Positions 1 through 7,507 of a stretch of DNA of 45,968 nt are shown in pieces. The stretch is from NCBI GenBank assembly GCA_964019655.1, contig CAXHTR010000010.1, forward strand, positions 1 through 45,968, given 5' to 3'. The notes below the pieces were generated by a model. The model did not search any database. It worked only from the letters and a program-made list of their open reading frames with translations, and had not been told where the DNA came from. Position 1 is the stretch's first letter; every line of letters starts with the position of its first letter. The translations under genes and the position numbers were made by a program. The stretch comes from Perkinsela sp. pyNocScin1. Its lineage: Eukaryota > Euglenozoa > Kinetoplastea > Prokinetoplastida > Perkinselidae.

Positions 1-285
1 TCTCATGACAGGTCAAACCGAACTCAGTCTTAAGTTGGTTGGCCGTAAGAGGCTCATCTTGCATCGAAAGTTGAATTCGAATGGCCATGTGGGAATCGAT
101 AATCTTCTTTGGCCCCCCTGTCCGGTTCTTTACGTAGTCCTGCGGCGCCGCCAAATACTTCTCAACGAGCCTAACACTGCGATTTAAGACCCCTGCGATG
201 AATTCAGATGTCTTTACGAGCTGTTTCAAGAGGTCAATCTTGACTTTTTCCTCGTCAGTGCTGTCAGTTCCGACGTGCTGCCCAT
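1..285 (-). pseudogene. Tc1/mariner-like transposase, N-terminal DNA-binding part, frameshifted and cut by the window edge
   Basis: The minus strand from the ATG at 285 encodes MGSTSEL, then the frame breaks. From about 256 down to 1 a second frame is open. It encodes a helix-turn-helix stretch (NRSVRLVEKYLAAPQDYVKN), a GGPKK hinge, and a second helical segment ending NQLKTEFGL. In Tc1/mariner transposases the paired HTH domain has this shape: a GRS-x-x-V/I-x-x-(F/Y)L-x-x-P-x-x-Y helix, a G-R/G-P-K-K hinge, then a second HTH with N-Q-L/I-x-x-E-x-GL. The catalytic DDE/D part would lie beyond position 1 and is not visible. The early frameshift suggests a dead copy. A related but diverged fragment starts with the same MGSTS at 43173. 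The family assignment is by motif recognition only. Confidence 0.6.
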
Positions 286-326
286 GATCTTTTTGGGACG
301 AATAGTTTATTAAGAGAAGGTTTATT

Positions 327-342
327 CCACTCGGTGGAGTGG
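327..342. other. Perfect 6-bp hairpin kept in both repeat copies
   Basis: CCACTC (327-332), loop GGTG, GAGTGG (337-342). It is repeated unchanged at 43215-43230. It lies between the 3' side of SL gene A and the transposase fragment, so it could be a terminator or processing signal for the SL transcript, or part of the transposon end. No T run follows it on the minus strand. Confidence 0.45.
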
Positions 343-499
343 GCCACTATGCAAGCGAGATCCACAGGTAGCTGATGAAAGAGCTCCAGCTGCCGTGCTT
401 GAAGGAACGTCTGACCGCACTTCACTTCCGAAACAAAGGGCCAAAGTGAGAGACATTGCACTTATTCTTTTATATAGCTCTCTGAACACCACAAAGATC

Positions 500-644
500 G
501 GATTTGATGAGGACGGCTACTGCACCCAGCCACTCGACGCTGGAGCTGTTCGAGGCTGAGCGCGGACCGGCCTGTGAAGGACATAAAAGATCAAGCTTCT
601 CATACCAATTAAGTACAGAAACTGAACTAATGTAGCAGAAATTA
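500..644 (-). ncRNA. Spliced-leader (mini-exon) RNA gene, type A, left copy
   Basis: On the minus strand the exon covers about 644 to 606 and ends CAGTTTCTGTACTTAATTG. It is followed directly by GTATGAGAAGCTTGATC (605 downward), a 5' splice site of the same form as the trypanosome SL intron. Trypanosomatid SL exons are 39 nt and end CAGTTTCTGTACTWTATTG, so the match is close; the 5' end (TAATTTCTGC) differs from the usual AACTAA, so the exact cap site is unsure. The intron part holds a strong hairpin at 527-558: CAGCC/GGCTG plus TCGA/TCGA around a 12-nt loop. The 3' end is not defined by a clear T run. The SL RNA donates its exon to every mRNA by trans-splicing. Confidence 0.8.
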
Positions 645-909
645 ACCCATGGTCGGTGCGAAACAGTGAAGCTCTACCATGATCTATTTCTTAATGCATA
701 TGCTGCATGTGCTAGTCCTGAGTCGTGAAGCCCAAAACATGAGAGTGGCATGTGTGTGTTCTGACTTCGACTCCAGGCACTGTGATTTCTCGTCTTGGGG
801 GCCGAGTGGAAAGTCTGCCTGCCACGTCTTGGAGCAGAGTTCACAGGACGTGGGCCCACCGGTGTAGACAGATAAAAGAAGGCGTGTGAAGCGAGACGTT
901 TAACTTGGT

Positions 910-1038
910 GGGTTTTTCTGAATTGAATACAGGAATAAGTGCGAAAGCATCACCACTGCGCGCGACTGTCAAGGGCATAAAAGATCAAGCTTCTCATACC
1001 AATTAAGTACAGAAACTGAACTAATGTAGCAGAAATTA
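910..1038 (-). ncRNA. Spliced-leader (mini-exon) RNA gene, type B, left copy
   Basis: The exon covers about 1038 to 1000 and is identical over 39 nt to the type A exon. The intron start from 999 downward (GTATGAGAAGCTTGATC, then TTTTATG) is also the same. About 34 nt into the intron the sequence departs completely from type A and the CAGCC/TCGA hairpin is absent; only a weak GTG...CAC hairpin can be drawn around 945-960. This may be a second functional SL gene class or an SL gene that lost its intron body. The 3' boundary given is a guess based on usual SL RNA length. Confidence 0.6.
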
Positions 1039-1129
1039 ACCTAAGGTTCGGTGTCTATGTCGCAGTGGGGCACTCTGCTTTGCACACAATACACACGGTT
1101 ATGCGTGTTTTCAGAGGCGAAGCTCATAG

Positions 1130-1242
1130 ATGGCTCAGTGGGCGTTGCCTGGTCTGGGTTCAACTCCGGCCAGGGATGTTTTGCCTCCCCGGTTCTGCGA
1201 AGTGGGCGATTCCCGTGTGCGGCTTGATCAAGGTGAGAGATT
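1130..1242. ncRNA. Nearly invariant 113-nt block with tRNA-type A and B boxes, unidentified RNA or promoter element
   Basis: This block differs from its right-hand counterpart (44017-44129) at a single base, while the flanks on both sides differ at many. On the plus strand it contains TGGCTCAGTGG at 1131-1141, a perfect Pol III A box (TGGCNNAGTGG), and GGTTCAACTCC at 1157-1167, close to the B box GGTTCGANTCC. A hairpin of about 9 bp, CCTGG-T-CTGG with CCGG-CCAGG, encloses the B box. AGTGGGCG occurs twice (1138 and 1201). Box spacing is only 15 nt and no acceptor stem forms, so it is not an ordinary tRNA. It lies about 90 bp upstream of SL gene B and points away from it. In trypanosomes, snRNA genes use the A and B boxes of such divergent tRNA genes. 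Confidence 0.45.
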
Positions 1243-1494
1243 GCGAAGCTTTCGGATGTTGGTCGTATGCTTCTTCGCGTTTCTAAAAAATCCACTCGTG
1301 ATAAGTCGCATCATGACGATAAAATTCAGAAACAGCTTTGATCTCACACACCTTCCATCGCTTCCTTTTGTAAGGCCGCGCGGGACATGAGTAAGAATAC
1401 AAAATTTCCAGGGCAGTCGAAAATAGGCGCAAACACTTCTGACAAAAGACACATGTACACACTCCTGGTTGGGGTCATCGGTCTTCATTGTGCC

Positions 1495-2226
1495 CTAGCG
1501 AGACAGTATCTCATCCACAAATGTCTTTGGCGAACGGTAGTCGACGCCCGCTGTTAGGGTTTGCCTTGATGGGCCCATACGCGGTGTGTGCGACAGCTCG
1601 AATGAATATCCACGCACACGTGGCATGTGGCTGAGCCGTGCGTCGGAAGAAACCGACATGCGCTGCATCGCGCTTGCGAGCGACTGGGCGTCAACACGCT
1701 CTGCTTCACTTCCTGTTGCTGAATGAGCAGTATTGAAGCGATTCTGTGTGAATGTCGCTGGGTCATAGTGTCCTGTCTTCTTCGGTTGCCTGTCAAACAT
1801 CCGGCCAGTGCGGCTCTGGAAGACAGCCGACTGCCGCTTTGGCTCCACGGGCGATGGCGCGTCATACGGCGCGACGTGCACAGCTGCCGACGGTGTGTAC
1901 GGCACGGGCATCCGCGGGGTCTGAGAGCGGAACACTGGGGACGGGCGCTTGTGGGGACTTGGCTCGCACATGCCATCACCGAAACTTGGTGGGGCGTACG
2001 CGGGAACATCGCTGAGACGCTTCGCGTACAGAGGCTGGCGCGGGGTTGTGCGGAAGGATGCACTGGGCTTGCCACGAAGCTTCGCTGCGGCGTCGCCCAT
2101 GCCCGGCGGGTTATACTGGCCGATTGATCGCGTCAGGTCGCCAGGACGCCGTTCGTCTCCCGTGCGTTTAAAGCGCTCAGGGCCCTTGAACGGTGACGTC
2201 ATATAGAACGCGTTGTGCACCGGCAT
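1495..2226 (-). CDS. PG-rich repeat protein (SHIPPO/STPG-like), 243 aa
   Basis: The start is the ATG at 2226 (MPVHNAFYM), just after a pyrimidine-rich leader; the codon at 2241 is TTG. The protein is basic and low in complexity. It has recurring blocks of the form F-x-S-R/Q-T-x-R/G followed by G-x-Y-x-P: GQYNPPG near residue 37, SPVFRSQTPR near 98, then AVFQSRTGR leading to GHYDPATF near 150. This is the pattern of sperm-tail PG-rich (STPG/SHIPPO) repeats, which in flagellates belong to axonemal microtubule-associated proteins. No enzyme motif is seen. It is the distal gene of the minus cluster, and its last ~120 bp lie inside the SL repeat. A decayed copy of those bases sits at 44373-44470. 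The family call is moderate because the repeats are degenerate. Confidence 0.55.
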   Translation of the reverse strand: MPVHNAFYMTSPFKGPERFKRTGDERRPGDLTRSIGQYNPPGMGDAAAKLRGKPSASFRTTPRQPLYAKRLSDVPAYAPPSFGDGMCEPSPHKRPSPVFRSQTPRMPVPYTPSAAVHVAPYDAPSPVEPKRQSAVFQSRTGRMFDRQPKKTGHYDPATFTQNRFNTAHSATGSEAERVDAQSLASAMQRMSVSSDARLSHMPRVRGYSFELSHTPRMGPSRQTLTAGVDYRSPKTFVDEILSR

Positions 2227-2846
2227 GGTACGAGAAAGCAAAAGGGCACAGAAGGAAACACAACTCTAACACAGGTACAAATCCGCACTTTAAGCGTGCA
2301 TATTCTATACTTCCTCTATAAGCGCCAATTTCTCGCTAAAGGGAGCATCCCATTTCCTTTCCCATCCATCCCACTTTTTCCTTTTCAGTACAACTTAGCA
2401 TCATTTCTATTCAATAATCTAAAGAGGCAAGCACGCATAGCCACAGCCATGGCTTTCTTATCTCACTTTAGTGCCATTTTCCCTGTCTCTGCCTGGCTCT
2501 CTGCTCTTTAGGCCTATACATCGATCGTACTTGGCTTTCCTTACACAAGGAAGTCTATGTCTAGGACAGCTATCAGTGTGCATGTTCCTGCTACCGACGA
2601 AAATACAGGTCACTTCTCCGTGTGCTGCACACTGCATGTGCCTATTTTTGCGTGGGCGTGACGAAGTCAGTGATGAATAGCTCCATTTCCCACTCGCAGC
2701 GCTCCCACACCATGTGCAATGTTCTGGGCTTCATCCACAATGCTTCAGACCACCGGTATCAGCGCCATTGAGGTCTAAAAATATGCTAACGAGAGTATCT
2801 ACGCTGCATTCAATTAAGTACAAGGGAACATACCGTACACCAGCCT
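2227..2846. other. Gene-free interval between dynamin and the STPG-like gene
   Basis: This is about 620 bp with no credible ORF. On the minus strand it would hold the dynamin 3' UTR and the trans-splice acceptor of the STPG-like gene (GTGTTAG followed by a short pyrimidine-rich leader close to 2226). The stretch 2300-2450 is rich in T and C on the plus strand. I see no RNA gene or repeat in it. Confidence 0.5.
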
Positions 2847-4934
2847 TCAGTGCCCCTCTGCGCGCAGGAGACACTCCTTCGCCTCGAGGAGCGTGCAGAA
2901 CGTCTCAACGGCCGTGTTGCGGCGCTGCCGCATCGCTGGATCTTCGTCCATGAGCGCCTGCATACCCTCCGGCGCGTAGAGCTTCTCGACGAGGTGGCTC
3001 CGGATCTCAGACGTCACGCGGTGGATCAGGTAGTACACAATGAGCTTCGGGACCTGGTCGGCCACCGTGCGCTGCAGCCCGCTGAAGTGCGCGTCAATAA
3101 CATTGCGCATAAACGTGTCCTCAGCGCCGGTGCGCGCTGTGGGGGGCACTGTCGGCGACGCTGCTGCAGTGCCCGGGCCGCTCGCTGTGAACTCGCTCGG
3201 TATCTTCTCGGGCGGGAAGCTGATGAGCCCGCCGTCCGGCGCGGGTGGCTTGAGCTCGGCTGACTGCGGCAGCCCGACCGCTTGCGTGAGCGTGCGCATC
3301 GCGCTGGCGATGACCTCGGGCTTGTTCGCGCTCATGTACACTACCTCCGCCTGCAGGTTCGTGCGCAGGTGGTTCTCGAGGAGCGGGCGCTGCAACGTCA
3401 CAAGAGCAATGGCAGCGTCAAGCATTTTCGTCTTGAGCGTGGGAAACCGGGCGGAGACAATGTGCTTGCAACTCGCGCACGCGATCTGGACGACCTCGTC
3501 GTAGACGTAGCGGACGCACCGCAGGATGGGGTCGACGAGGCACTGGACCTGTTTGGCGTAGAGCTGCTCGAACGCCTGCTCGACGCCGAAGGGTAGCAGC
3601 TGCGACGCGCGCACGCCGCGCGCGTTCAGGATGGCACGCCGGATGTCCTCTGACTTGAGCATGTCGGACGCCTTGAGCGATGTGATGAACGGCATGAAAC
3701 GGTCGTGGAAGATCTGGTGGATTTTGGCACCGCCGCGAAGGTCCGCATCCGGCTGCACAGTGAGCTGTGAAAAATCTGTTAGTACGTTCGCGCTCTGGCC
3801 GGAAATGCGCGCGGTGAAGTCGTCCGTGAATTTGGTGATGTAGCTTAAAAGGGATGCGCTCTGGTCGACGATCGTGGTGCTTGGGGCGTTGCGCATGCGG
3901 ACCTTTTCGCGCGCGGCCGCCGGCGCGTCGTTCACGCTCGAGAGCGCGGCAGTCCCGCCGCACTGCTCGATCTCCTCTGCCGTGCAGCGGATGATCGTGT
4001 CTAGGTCGCTGCGGAGCTTTGGGAGTGCCTGGCGGACGTGCTCGATAAGAACCGTGGAGAGCGTCTGCTGGAGGAAGGGCACGCCGCAGCGCTCCTGGAG
4101 GGGCGCGTACATCGGATGCTTTGCGAAGAAGAGCGCCTCGGCACGGCGCTGGTCGTCCATCGACTTTGTGCCGGCGTCGAGGTCGAGCTGCGACATGTTG
4201 ACGACGGGCACGAAGCCGCGTTCAAGGCGGATCGCGCGCTGCTCGAGGATATCGACGACGTGCGTGCCCTCGTCCATGAGGTCGAGCTTCGTGAGCACGC
4301 CGATAGTTCGCCGGCCGTGCGGGTCGACCTGCTGCGCGAGCTGGATGCCGTCGCTCGTCGCGATGTCGGCGTTTGCCGCGCTCACGGCGAGGATGAGCGT
4401 GTTCTCGTGGACGATGAACTGGCGGACCATCGCAGAAACCTGGCGGTCGATGTCGCGCGGCTGGTCACCAACGGGGTTGCGCACGAGTCCCGGAAGGTCG
4501 ATCAGCGTCAGCGGCGCCACGGCCGGGCTGTGGATCTTGAGGCGTATGGGCTCCGGCGAGATGTTCTTGTTCGTGCCCGCGAGGCTATCCGTCTCTGCGC
4601 TGATGATGTCGCGGATGGCCGCGAAGTCGTGGTGACGCACGCCGGGCTCGTGGAGGAACTCGCCGTAGGGTGCCTCGTCCTGGGCGTCCGCAGGCAGTGG
4701 GAGCAGCTGCAGGATGAGCGGCCGGCGCGTCACGATGCCGCTGCCGCGCGGGAGGAATGCGCGGCCGACGATCGACTCGAGCACAGACGATTTGCCGCTG
4801 CTCTGCGAGCCGACGACGGCGATCTGCGGGAGCTGCTGGGAGAAGTCCTTCATGAGCGAGGTCACACCGCGTGGGTCAACGCGCGAGAAGATGTCCTGGA
4901 GTTCATTGATGACAGGGATGACATTTTCCATCAT
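2847..4934 (-). CDS. Dynamin-like GTPase, 695 aa
   Basis: A large GTPase that oligomerises on membranes to drive fission. Trypanosomes use a single such protein family for endocytosis and mitochondrial division. G1 is GSQSSGKSS at residues 42-50, followed by LPRGSGIVTRRPL, G3 DLPG and G4 TKLDLMDEGT; ERGFVPVVN matches the conserved dynamin (L/F)GFVGVVNRS block. A middle domain with SYITKFTDDF follows. The C-terminal ~90 residues (IVYYLIHRVTSEIRSHLVEKLY) are a GTPase effector domain. There is no PH or proline-rich domain, as in Dnm1/Drp1-type proteins. The start is MMENVIPVIN at 4934 because the family begins M-E-x-L/V-I-P-V-I/V-N; the longer reading overlaps MBF1. An acidic-basic linker (residues 590-620) replaces the PH region. 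Confidence 0.95.
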   Translation of the reverse strand: MMENVIPVINELQDIFSRVDPRGVTSLMKDFSQQLPQIAVVGSQSSGKSSVLESIVGRAFLPRGSGIVTRRPLILQLLPLPADAQDEAPYGEFLHEPGVRHHDFAAIRDIISAETDSLAGTNKNISPEPIRLKIHSPAVAPLTLIDLPGLVRNPVGDQPRDIDRQVSAMVRQFIVHENTLILAVSAANADIATSDGIQLAQQVDPHGRRTIGVLTKLDLMDEGTHVVDILEQRAIRLERGFVPVVNMSQLDLDAGTKSMDDQRRAEALFFAKHPMYAPLQERCGVPFLQQTLSTVLIEHVRQALPKLRSDLDTIIRCTAEEIEQCGGTAALSSVNDAPAAAREKVRMRNAPSTTIVDQSASLLSYITKFTDDFTARISGQSANVLTDFSQLTVQPDADLRGGAKIHQIFHDRFMPFITSLKASDMLKSEDIRRAILNARGVRASQLLPFGVEQAFEQLYAKQVQCLVDPILRCVRYVYDEVVQIACASCKHIVSARFPTLKTKMLDAAIALVTLQRPLLENHLRTNLQAEVVYMSANKPEVIASAMRTLTQAVGLPQSAELKPPAPDGGLISFPPEKIPSEFTASGPGTAAASPTVPPTARTGAEDTFMRNVIDAHFSGLQRTVADQVPKLIVYYLIHRVTSEIRSHLVEKLYAPEGMQALMDEDPAMRQRRNTAVETFCTLLEAKECLLRAEGH

Positions 4935-5038
4935 TGCGAAATTCAGAGTGAAGTGAAAATGGGAGAAACATATTGAAAGTACAAGCAGAATGCAAAACAC
5001 AGCAAACACATTTTTGGACCGATTGTTCGCACTTGTAT

Positions 5039-5518
5039 TCACTTCTTCGCCGGGGCGTTCTTGGCACCGCGGGGTGCGAGGGGCTGGAGCGCCTTCGGGC
5101 CGTGCACCTTGAGGCCGAGCGCGCGTTCCATCCGTGCGATGATCGTCCCCGAGGGGATGGCGGAGCCGTTTTCGTACGACTGGATGACGGCGACCTTTTC
5201 GTTGATGGCCATCGCGAGCTGCTGCGCCGTCATCTCCTTAAGGGCCCGTGCACGGCGGAGGTTGACGGCGACAGAGCGGTCGACCGTCTGGTGCACGAAG
5301 TTGTCCTCGTCGTTAGCAATCTTCTGGACGTGGCGGTACTCGTTTTGCTTGTGCTGGTTGGAGGTATCGCGCCGGGACACTTCGACGTTCTGGCCTGTCT
5401 GGCGCGCGCGGTTGATGTCGCTGGAGCTGTGTGAGGCCTTCGGGCGTGCAGCGACGGAGGGTGTGACGGCCTGTGGAGCCCAGTCTTGGTGGGACTGCGT
5501 GTGGCGGATGTTTGGCAT
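5039..5518 (-). CDS. MBF1: Multiprotein bridging factor 1 homologue, 159 aa
   Basis: A conserved eukaryotic co-activator and ribosome-associated protein that prevents frameshifting on collided ribosomes. The N-terminal half carries the MBF1 pattern (QDW near residue 12, then a basic linker with DNFVHQTVDRSVAV). The C-terminal half is a Cro/C1-type helix-turn-helix: LRRARALKEMTAQQLAMAIN, then IQSYENGSAIPS and MERALGLKVHG. The ATG at 5518 (MPNIRHTQSHQDW) agrees with the family start. A leader ending ATTTTAG lies about 60 nt upstream and would serve as splice acceptor. Dynamin follows after 104 nt. Confidence 0.95.
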   Translation of the reverse strand: MPNIRHTQSHQDWAPQAVTPSVAARPKASHSSSDINRARQTGQNVEVSRRDTSNQHKQNEYRHVQKIANDEDNFVHQTVDRSVAVNLRRARALKEMTAQQLAMAINEKVAVIQSYENGSAIPSGTIIARMERALGLKVHGPKALQPLAPRGAKNAPAKK

Positions 5519-5865
5519 GTGAAATATGATTCGAATTTAGAGAACGCAAGACTTTTTGCGAAGCGAATAGCAGTGCTAAAATGAATAAGATAAAAAAGTC
5601 ATATGACGTATTTTTGTAGCTTTATTGACGCCGACTTTAGTGCTTGACGCCAAGTCCTGCCTGGAGCCTGTGGCTCATGAAAAATATGAATTACTCATTA
5701 TGTTAATCAAAGCATGCCTTTCCAGATCTCTGTGCGCAGCGCCGAAGAACATCATACGAGATAAGAAAAATAATAGAAGTGTACAGTACGCTGCAATAAA
5801 CCGTATGTCTTCCTGCGCACGTGTATCACACTATTTTATGGCTTGAATGTTTCTGGACACCGCGT
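5519..5865. other. Gene-free interval between RPS23 and MBF1
   Basis: This interval is AT-rich and about 350 bp long. It holds the RPS23 3' UTR and the MBF1 leader on the minus strand. No ORF, RNA gene or repeat is recognised. Confidence 0.5.
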
Positions 5866-6297
5866 CTAGTGGTGCGGCTTCTCGCGCTTGCCACGGAAGA
5901 GGGAGTACAGACCGACAGAGCTGACCTTGACAATCTTAAAGCGAACCCCGGGGAGATCGCCGACGGCGTGTCCCTTTCGGCCGAGACCAGCGACGAGTAC
6001 CTGATCGTTCTCCTCGATGAAGTGTAGCGTGCCGTCGCGTGGACAGAAGGCGATAATCTTCTTACCGTTCTTGATGAGCTGGACGCGGACACACTTTCGG
6101 ATAGCGGAGTTGGGCTGCTTGGCTTCGACGCCGATCTTCTCGAGGACGATACCCTTGGCGTGCGAGCTGCCGCCGAACGGATTTGCCTTCAGGGCGGTGC
6201 CGAGGTGGCTCTTCTTGTATCGCTTGTCTGCCCATCTGTTCTTGCGGCGAAGGCGCACGAGCTTGCGCCCTGCGTTGATTCCGTGTGCTTTCGTCAT
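5866..6297 (-). CDS. RPS23: 40S ribosomal protein uS12 (RPS23), 143 aa
   Basis: A small-subunit decoding-centre protein. It is full length and shows the universal uS12 features: [18 protein letters not shown], then [15 protein letters not shown] (the PNSA loop that touches the A-site codon), [19 protein letters not shown] with the conserved proline, and a C-terminal [14 protein letters not shown]. The start ATG at 6297 ([13 protein letters not shown]) is the family start. Immediately upstream the minus strand reads a pyrimidine tract ending CCGTTTAG, then TAAACA and the ATG. This is a textbook trans-splice acceptor giving a leader of only about six nucleotides beyond the SL. Confidence 0.98.
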   Translation of the reverse strand: MTKAHGINAGRKLVRLRRKNRWADKRYKKSHLGTALKANPFGGSSHAKGIVLEKIGVEAKQPNSAIRKCVRVQLIKNGKKIIAFCPRDGTLHFIEENDQVLVAGLGRKGHAVGDLPGVRFKIVKVSSVGLYSLFRGKREKPHH

Positions 6298-6533
6298 TGT
6301 TTACTAAACGGACAAAGGAAATGCGATAACGATGCGGGGGCAAAAGCGAAAAAAGTCGTAGGCCCTCACATTGCGAGCCAATGATATATGCACGGTGTGG
6401 TACATCTATAGATGCATGATACAACCCTGCATGGGTACTGAGAGAGGCGAAATGAATGTAGAATGACAATTTCTCGATGATTTCTCGCTTGGATACCCGG
6501 CGGTAAGGAGCGTTGGCCATTTGGTACGGATCA

Positions 6534-7121
6534 TTACTGGAACAGCCCACGCCGGCGTACATGCTGATGTTCGACCGGATCACAGGCGACTATCCACATG
6601 GATGAGACACTGCAGAGGAAGAACATCGTGGAGATGGCTGATCTGAGCCACAGGCCAAAGAATGCGATGCACAGGAAGTGGAGGCCGACGGTTTCCGCAT
6701 CGAAGAACCACAGCGCAAAGCGGCGCAGCCACGCGCCAAGAGAAAGATCGATCGGCGCCGCAAGCTCGACGACCTCCGCCGATGCGGGGTGCGGCCATAT
6801 GGGTGTGACCTGTACAGCGCTCTCCGGATGGAAGATGTGGCGAACTGCCCCTCCCGCCTGGTTGATGTAGGTGAAGCAGTCGCGGTGATAGCGCAGCAGG
6901 TAGATCATGTGCAGTCGCTGGAAGCGCTTGTCAGCTGCGTCGTAGAGGCGTCTGCCCGTGCCCAAAGCGGCCTTGAGCGGGACCCTGATCAGTTGCGGTG
7001 CCTCTCGGACTGTGCTCAGGATGAGGCTTGACGCGAGTGTCACGCAGGCTTGGCATAGGAGGCAGAGGCAGGCGGTCCAAAGCGCTGTGAGCAGCCGCCG
7101 GGCGAGCGCGATGATAAGCAT
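6534..7121 (-). CDS. Membrane protein of unknown function, 195 aa
   Basis: I do not recognise this protein. It starts with a hydrophobic segment (residues 1-36, LLTALWTACLCLLCQACVTL) that could be a signal anchor. A basic amphipathic middle follows (residues 45-100, with RRLYDAADKRF and LLRYHRDCFTYIN). Two more hydrophobic segments lie near residues 140-172 (FALWFFDAETVGLHFLCIAF, then FGLWLRSAISTMFFLCSV). The amphipathic middle between terminal membrane segments recalls PEX11-type proteins, but no defining motif was found, so this is only a thought. It sits in the minus cluster between RPS23 and the 66-aa membrane protein. Length and codon use are consistent with a real gene. Confidence 0.6.
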   Translation of the reverse strand: MLIIALARRLLTALWTACLCLLCQACVTLASSLILSTVREAPQLIRVPLKAALGTGRRLYDAADKRFQRLHMIYLLRYHRDCFTYINQAGGAVRHIFHPESAVQVTPIWPHPASAEVVELAAPIDLSLGAWLRRFALWFFDAETVGLHFLCIAFFGLWLRSAISTMFFLCSVSSMWIVACDPVEHQHVRRRGLFQ

Positions 7122-7230
7122 ATGAAATGTAAAAGGAAAAATCGGAATACATGGCTTTCTCTACAATGCAGGAACTCAATACAGAGTTTGATTCACGACG
7201 TATGCATATGGAACGAGAGGGCGCACTGCC

Positions 7231-7431
7231 TTAGGGTAAATACACAGGGACCTCGAAGACGAAGAGGACATAGATCAGGAACAGAATGAACACAACGAGC
7301 GCGAGCAGGAAGACTGCGTAGTAGCGCTGTGAGATGAGCTTGCGCCAGAAGGGCATGGGCGCCTCTGCTGCCTGTGCCTCGGGCGTGATGGCGATGGTGT
7401 GGCTTTCTGTGGGCTCAGTCGGTGTTGACAT
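7231..7431 (-). CDS. Small tail-anchored-type membrane protein, 66 aa
   Basis: The ATG at 7431 (MSTPTEPTESH) gives a polar N-terminal half of about 33 residues, then a short WRKLISQRYYA basic patch and one long membrane segment (AVFLLALVVFILFLIYVLFV) ending FEVPVYLP at the very C-terminus. There is no signal peptide, so insertion by the C-terminal segment is likely. The end closely resembles that of the 1693-aa protein encoded just upstream on the same strand (ALVV...IYWLLIVEVPIFIL). Only 76 bp separate the two genes, so they would share one polycistronic transcript. The function is unknown; a short ORF like this would easily be missed. Confidence 0.65.
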   Translation of the reverse strand: MSTPTEPTESHTIAITPEAQAAEAPMPFWRKLISQRYYAVFLLALVVFILFLIYVLFVFEVPVYLP

Positions 7432-7507
7432 TGGAGTTTTACAAGAATAAGCGTATAAATACTGTGAAGGCTGAAGTATCTTCCGAAAATCTGCGCGTGC
7501 AACCACT

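Larger units (their letters stand above)
270..1607. repeat. Left copy of a long direct repeat carrying SL RNA genes
   Basis: DNA similarity to 43160-44470 in the same orientation runs from the transposase start codon to about 120 bp inside the 3' end of the STPG-like gene. Similarity is uneven. Positions 286-480, the SL exons, 1130-1242 and 1340-1500 are nearly identical between copies, whereas 650-960 and 1245-1330 carry many substitutions and small indels. Similarity stops at about 1607 versus 44470, inside codons of the STPG-like gene. The two copies bracket about 41 kb of unique genes. Confidence 0.9.

Noticed and set aside
264-461. 65-aa minus-strand ORF kept in both repeats (also 43152-43349)
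   Set aside because: Its conservation follows that of the DNA around it, there is no domain, and it ends where the transposase start codon lies in another frame. A real peptide cannot be fully excluded.
1124-1215. A tRNA gene at the A/B boxes
   Set aside because: A and B boxes are only 15 nt apart, there is no anticodon arm of normal size, and the bases that should form the acceptor stem do not pair, also when the second possible T-loop (around 1207) is used.
4038-4976. 312-aa plus-strand ORF opposite dynamin
   Set aside because: It is antisense to a certain gene and its composition (very high R, D, E, V, L) is that of a complementary-strand shadow.
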